Assembly (NCBI GenBank): GCA_012064415.1
Contig: SSNU01000067.1
Location: 73,846 to 137,845, forward strand
Origin: Gyrodactylus bullatarudis
Taxonomy: Eukaryota; Platyhelminthes; Monogenea; Gyrodactylidea; Gyrodactylidae
Direction: 5' to 3'
Length of the DNA: 64,000 bases
Under the pieces are notes generated by a model that was not told the origin of the DNA, searched no databases, and was given only the letters and a program-made list of their open reading frames with translations. Position numbers and translations under genes: made by a program. Position 1 is the stretch's first letter, and each line of letters begins with the position of its first letter. Below, piece after piece: positions 59,094 to 64,000 of the stretch.

Positions 59094-59349
59094 TGTTTTT
59101 TTTTTCGTTAGAAAGTATGATTTTATTGATTTATAAAAGATAAAATAAATAAATATAAATACAAATATATATACACAGCATCTCTGGATATAATATGGCG
59201 GTTCGATAAAAAAATTAAAAAAAAAAATTAATAATTTGATTAATCTATGTTCATGAAATATGTGTAATGAGTATTGTAGAAATATATAAACCTTTCAAGA
59301 AATTTCATTAAACATTCTGGGATTAATGAAGATTAGCATAGAGGAGACT
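59094..59349. repeat. Dispersed repeat, right copy of a distant inverted pair
   Basis: Near-identical to the reverse complement of 1-256. Similarity ends, or leaves the window in the other copy, at 59349. Confidence 0.85.
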
Positions 59350-60420
59350 CTTAGAATAATCAAGTTTGGACCTAATGTGTGACATTATAGTTTTAATATT
59401 AGTTAGGTCGTGACAGTCTGATATACAGTCTGTTTAATATACCTTACTCGTAAAATATCACTTTTGATGGTCTAGAGATCATCCATTTAACAGGGATTAA
59501 CTTGGAAGTAGTGTGTTGATAATAAATGAATGATTTGTTGAATCTGCAGAATTAAATTGAACTGGAAAACTCATGGAAATCAGAAAATAAGACTTAAAAG
59601 AATTTTCTGACTCAAAATTTAATGCTGATCCCAAATCTGAAGTCAAAATCATCTGATCGTCCAAGTTCTAAAAAGTTTTCTAATGTTAAAATTCCAAAAT
59701 ATTGCGAAATTAAGGCTGGTAAAATATTAGTAGTTTGGTGAAAATCTTTTGAAAAAATAACGTGAAATGATACTGCATCAGTAAAATTTCATAATCATTG
59801 ATACTGTAAGTGAAAGGATATATTGGTCTATTATAATGTTTCTGGAATTATTTCATCTTTTGATACTGATGGTGAAAATAAAAAAAATAACGAGACTGCA
59901 AGTGTAAAAAAACATCGGTCTATTATACTGTAACTTAAATAAACGAAAAAAATGATACTGCAAGTGTAAATTTCCCGAAAAAAAGGAGGAATCAAACGAT
60001 TACTAAATTAATTACAAGCTAAAAATTTTTAGATCATTTTCAACAGTTGCCAATATTAAAGGTAGAAAATTTTGTGTCCAAAGTTGGAAACTTTTGAAAG
60101 CGTCATAATTTTTGTTGGCACCACACCCCATCCCTCACTAGTTATCCTTTCTCGATTTGATAGAGATATTTTTCTTTTTCTACTGTTTCTTTAGGAATTA
60201 ATTTACCAAGTTAGACTGGGAATAAATTTATTTGCATATTTCAATGATGGTCGTTTAACAAAAATGAAGCTTTTTCTCAATTCTAAAGTAGGAAAAAAAG
60301 ATTGATGCGTTTTATCTGTTGGCGTTCAATTATTCAACGAATAATTCAATTTTTTAAATGCAAAACGAGGGAAATCTTTCGAATAGAAGAAGTCGATAAT
60401 TTTGAGAAACTGTTATTCAG
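59350..60420. other. Intergenic, no gene seen
   Basis: AT-rich. A motif like GATACTGCA/TAAGTG recurs several times between 59765 and 59970 (for example ATGATACTGCAAGTGTAAA), suggesting a degenerate tandem repeat. No ORF is supported. Confidence 0.4.
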
Positions 60421-60424
60421 AGAT

Positions 60425-60680
60425 TATTCAGTTTAATCCATAAGGATTTACTCGACCCTCAAGAAAAAACTCTATTGATCTACAAATTTCAGTGTGACTG
60501 TGGTGCTTCGATTTCTAATTTTTCTATTTTATACAAGAACCCAGGGGATGACAGCACAGATGTGTGGGTGAAGGAGAAATTCTTCATCAACATGTATAAA
60601 CCTAATTTTTGTGTTCAAAAGAATTATTCATTTAATCTTCAACTACCATGGCCTATGTTAACTTTTTTACCTAGATAGAA
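60425..60680 (+). mobile_element. Penelope-like element fragment with internal deletion
   Basis: The plus-strand frame reads LLIYKFQCDCGA and jumps directly to SISNFSILYKNPGDDSTDVW, omitting about 40 residues of the GIY-YIG region present in the copies at 47142-47407 and 48877-49441. It ends with VKEKFFINMYKPNFC and a decayed tail. Confidence 0.8.
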
Positions 60681-60689
60681 TTTCTCTTT

Positions 60690-61837
60690 TTTCAGATTAT
60701 TTTAATTTGGTTTTTATTATTTCTGAGGCCCAAGGGATCATTGATATAGTTGTAAAAAAATAGCAATTTAAGCATCAAGATATCATACTCACAAGTAGTT
60801 TAAAAATTGATCAAGTTTTTTTGGAATCTAGATCATGAGGCCCACTTTCACCTTAGGAAGAAAATAAATCTGAAAAAATTAATTTTTATGAAAATTTCAA
60901 GTAATATTATTTCTGGCTGTGTTCAAGTATTTACCCCCTTGACTTTTTTGATAATTTCTACCTTTGTTCTCAGATAGTTCTGATGGAATCCTCTATATCT
61001 GCTTATTAGTAAAATCTGTTCGAGAATTGTTGATAGTTTTAGATATTGACCATAGAATAAAAAACTCATGATTTTTCAGAGAATTTGGTTCATCAAAGTT
61101 TCACTGATTTTCAAACAGTAAAAATGATCGAGAAATAAAAACTCGGTTTTCACAAGATAATCGGATGATTCTCAAGAAATGATTCTGCAAATATTATTTC
61201 TTTGACTCAACTTTTGATCCCTCGATGTTCGAAGAAATGGAAAGTTGGCGCTAACTCAAAAATATGATATATGAAATAATTTTCATAAAAATTGATTTTT
61301 TCTTCATACAATCATGAAAGAATTTTGGATCGAATTCGATATCTTGATGAAAGAATTAAGAATTTTGTAGAAATCATAAATTCTCATCTTCCTGTATTAG
61401 CTTGAATTGTTTTTTTTCGACCCAGGCAAAATTACTAAAAATTGCTAATTTTGACCCATGCTTTTTCTGAAAATTTTTTCTGCTTACCCTAGTGATAATT
61501 CATTTTACCTCAGATGAACTCTCGAAAAAAGATTTCCCTGTGGTGATATTGCTGTTAGAGATAAAAGAAATTTTCTTAGAGAACGAATAACTCTAGTATC
61601 TTTGAGATTTTTTATGATTTTAGCGATGAACACTGTTTTTCAATTGATTTTTATCGAAAGATTTGATCGGACCTTTTACGATCTCGCGGTTCTTTTCACA
61701 CCATAAAGCATGGATTCCTAACTTCATATCGACCAGAAAATTTTCCTTGATTTTTCAAAAGTCTTCGAGAAATAATATAAGAATTATCACTCAAATATCA
61801 CTTTATTTTAATTTTTTCATATAAAGCTAGTTAATAT
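60690..61837. repeat. Intergenic with diverged foldback-family arms
   Basis: 60820-60890 and 61300-61400 contain recurrent family blocks (AGATCATGAGGCCCACTTTC and AAATTCTCATCTTCCTGTAT). No gene is seen. Confidence 0.45.
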
Positions 61838-62537
61838 GAAGATGGAAATTTATGTTTTTTACAAAATTCTTAAACTTTTCATCAAGAAATCGAATTTGAT
61901 CAAGATTTTTTGGAATCTAGATCATGAGGTCCTCTTTCATAAAGAAAAAAAATTTAGAGAAAATCAATTTTCAAGGAAAATACGGCAAATTTGAAATCTT
62001 GAAGAAGTGCCAAACTCCCATTTTTTTGAACTTTGAGTTGAAAATTTTTGTTGATTTCAAAGTGAGAGAGTGATCAAAAGTTGAGTTTTAGGATCACAAA
62101 TAGACAAATAAATTAAATATGCTGAATATGGTTTTGAGAATCACTCTATAATCGTGAGAAAATAAAATTTCGATTTTTTGATCATTTTTCCTACTTGAAA
62201 TTTGATATTCAAGATCCATGAAATATAAAGAATTTTTCGAAATTTTTATTATGATCATCGGTTTTCTCGTCATATTATGATCCTAAAAATCAACTTTTGA
62301 TCACTCTCTCACTTTGAAATCAACAAAAATTTTCAACTCAAAGTTCAAAAAAATGGGAGTTTGGCACTTCTTCAAGATTTCAAATTTGCCGTATTTTCCT
62401 TGAAAATTGATTTTCTCTAAATTTTTTTTCTTTATGAAAGAGGACCTCATGATCTAGATTCCAAAAAATCTTGATCAAATTCGATTTCTTGATGAAAAAT
62501 TTAAGAATTTTGTAAAAAACATAAATTTCCATCTTCC
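61838..62537. mobile_element. Foldback element, 0.7 kb, best-preserved copy of the window's commonest family
   Basis: Arms of roughly 265 bp (61838-62103 and 62273-62537) are nearly perfect inverted copies, beginning GAAGATGGAAATTTATG and containing GATCAAGATTTTTTGGAATC. They flank about 170 bp. No ORF or clear target duplication is seen. The right end is 25 bp from the Twist stop codon. Confidence 0.85.
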
Positions 62538-62562
62538 CATAGGTGTATTAAATTCTAAACTT

Positions 62563-63208
62563 TTATTGTTCATCGGCCAAATTGGCCGGCTGCCAATTTT
62601 CCTCCATGCGCCAAACAGAAAAAGCATAGCTTAGATTGTTCTTTTCACCATCTTGCTCATTGACAGGATAACATGTATTTGGGTTCACATGACAATTGTC
62701 CGGATCGAAGTAGGCGAAGGAATCTTGTCTTGAACAGAGTTTTGCAGGCAAATCATTCTCATTGGTTGAATAAAAATCAGTTGACTCTAATTGGCTGGGT
62801 AGGCTTTGTGGAAATGAAGATGTTGTGTGGTGGTTAGTCGTGAAATTGTTCGTACTCCAGTTGAGGTCCGAGGTTTTGGAGTTTTCATCGTCAGATTTAT
62901 CTTCTTTACCGTTCGGTACACGTAAGACTTTCGAAAGAAAATCAATATACCTAAAATTACAATATATTTATATATTGGCTAGATAAAGTTAATTAATATA
63001 TACTCATACCTGGTTGCAAGCTTCAAGGTCTGAATTTTACTTAGCTTATCTGAGGGCAACGTGGGTATTATACGACGTAATTCACTGAAAGCTTTATTCA
63101 ATGACTGAGTTCGTTGACGTTCTCTAACATTGGCGAGAAATCTCTGAGTTTGCAACTCTTCCTGACTGATCTTGCCGCTATGCGAAGAGGTTCCTGATAT
63201 AGATTGGT
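62563..63208 (-). CDS. TWIST: Twist, basic helix-loop-helix transcription factor (3' exons only)
   Basis: This nuclear factor directs mesoderm and muscle development by binding E-boxes as a dimer. Two exons are seen, 63208-63010 and 62950-62563, joined in phase within the bHLH. The domain reads [20 protein letters not shown], then [20 protein letters not shown] and YIDFLSKVL, matching Twist almost exactly. After a Ser/Asn/Thr-rich linker, the C-terminal part has the Twist (WR) box, [14 protein letters not shown], which separates it from Hand and other relatives. Exon 63208 begins mid-codon after a good acceptor (TTTGTAG), so at least one upstream exon with the start codon is missing; I do not see it in 63209-64000 and it probably lies beyond the window. 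Confidence 0.93.
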
Positions 63209-64000
63209 CTACAAATAAAAATTATGCTCATGCTACAGGGAATTTTGTGAAAGCAGTGTTATCTAGTGAATTCGTACAGTTAAATTTTTGAAAGATCTTT
63301 CGGAAACCGATCCAAAAGACACACTTTCACCGATATAAGAAAAAATATTCGAAGAAAACTTTTTTCTGAGAAAATTGGAAACATTAAATGAAGATGAGAA
63401 TATATCAAGTTGTGCGATAAGTAATGGGACTCCAACTTAAAAAAATATTTTATCCTCCAAATCTGAAATGTATTCAAAAACATTTGGTACCATCACCCTA
63501 TTTGTTTTAGGTTATTAGATATTTCTAGAATTGAAAAGCATCATATTTTTGAGTATTTTGATCAGAAAGGTTGTGATTTTCTTGAAAATATGGGCCATCA
63601 GAGAACTCTCAAAATGCTTGAATCATTTTTTGAAGATCAAGTGTTCTAGATCTAAATTATTCAATGTTGGTTAGAAATATGATAAATTTGCGCCGTTTGA
63701 TCATTCTCAATAAAAATTTCTAGAATCTTTTCCAAATGGTTAAAAATTGAAAATCAAAAGAAAAGAATTTCATCCCTTTCTCAACTCTATATTTGAAGAA
63801 TTCTTTGCTGATGAGATTAGAAAACTAAAAGTTCTTTTGGAGAAATGTCTAAATTCATCGGCAACCTATTTTCACTGATATTCAGATCATCTTTTTCAAG
63901 TTTTTTTCAATAAAATCAGTTTCCGTATTCAATCCCATTACTCATCGCACAATCTAAGAATGTCAACAATTTTCGTCGTATAGTTATGGAAAAAAAGAAT
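63209..64000. repeat. Intron of Twist with a mariner-like MITE
   Basis: TTGTGCGATAAGTAATGGGA (about 63413-63432) and its inverted form TCCCATTACTCATCGCACAA (about 63934-63953; one mismatch) bound about 540 bp. The ends resemble mariner termini in wording (ATAAGTAATG), but I see no transposase frame or clear TA duplication. No Twist exon is recognised here. Confidence 0.6.

Noticed and set aside
63280..63483. 67-residue minus-strand ORF as first exon of Twist
   Set aside because: It lacks a donor in phase with the 63208 exon, shows no Twist-like sequence and overlaps a MITE end.
1..64000. CRISPR arrays, bacterial operons, ribosome binding sites
   Set aside because: Spliced genes and eukaryotic families throughout; no array of regularly spaced repeats was seen.

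Overview
This window comes from an animal nuclear genome. It is very AT-rich and full of repeats, and its genes are split by GT-AG introns. Reading the frames exon by exon, I reconstructed nine multi-exon genes: a cathepsin F-like protease with a cystatin-like prodomain, troponin I, DPH6 (diphthine-ammonia ligase), a USP20/USP33-type deubiquitinase, MGAT5 (N-glycan branching transferase), HIBCH, RING1/RNF2, the 3' part of Twist, and a small Cys/Gly-rich gene. A spliced MULE-transposase-like gene is a tenth. Troponin I and Twist show a bilaterian with striated-type muscle and mesoderm. First introns of only 26-35 nt, in genes whose later introns reach 9 kb, recall the size pattern I remember for flatworms such as schistosomes. 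I therefore favour a flatworm-like worm, but this is inference; troponin I also looks nematode-like, and I cannot name the taxon.

Layout. 1-2100: repeats, including a hAT-type MITE. 2115-7719 (-): cathepsin F, with a 1.1-kb foldback element in a large intron. 8701-10988 (-): troponin I, with a 7-nt microexon. 12266-19317 (+): DPH6; its 5.3-kb last intron holds Penelope-like (PLE) fragments, nested hAT MITEs, a MULE-type MITE and an antisense Cys/Gly-rich gene. 19320-21520: a short ORF, a foldback with tRNA-like boxes, and a hAT-like MITE. 21523-29341 (-): USP20/33. 29500-51347 (+): MGAT5, 158 bp head-to-head with USP. Its introns carry an intact antisense MULE-like gene, a Tc1/mariner-like element, three or more PLE 3' ends, a hAT MITE and foldbacks. 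51928-54906 (-): HIBCH. 55040-56581 (+): RING1, 133 bp head-to-head with HIBCH. 56600-62540: a repeat-rich gap. 62563-63208 (-): the last two exons of Twist, ending about 25 bp from a foldback element. The rest is repeats.

The host genes do not form a pathway; they are housekeeping, muscle and developmental genes. The organising themes are tiny 5' introns, two close head-to-head pairs, genes nested in introns, and heavy loading of later introns with DNA transposons and PLEs. The observations most worth a second look are the ultrashort first introns, the troponin I microexon with a NAGNAG acceptor, the MULE-like gene with an intact ORF but lost catalytic residues, and hammerhead-like motifs in the PLE tails. 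Exon joins were inferred from splice consensus, reading phase and family similarity; no transcript data were available.
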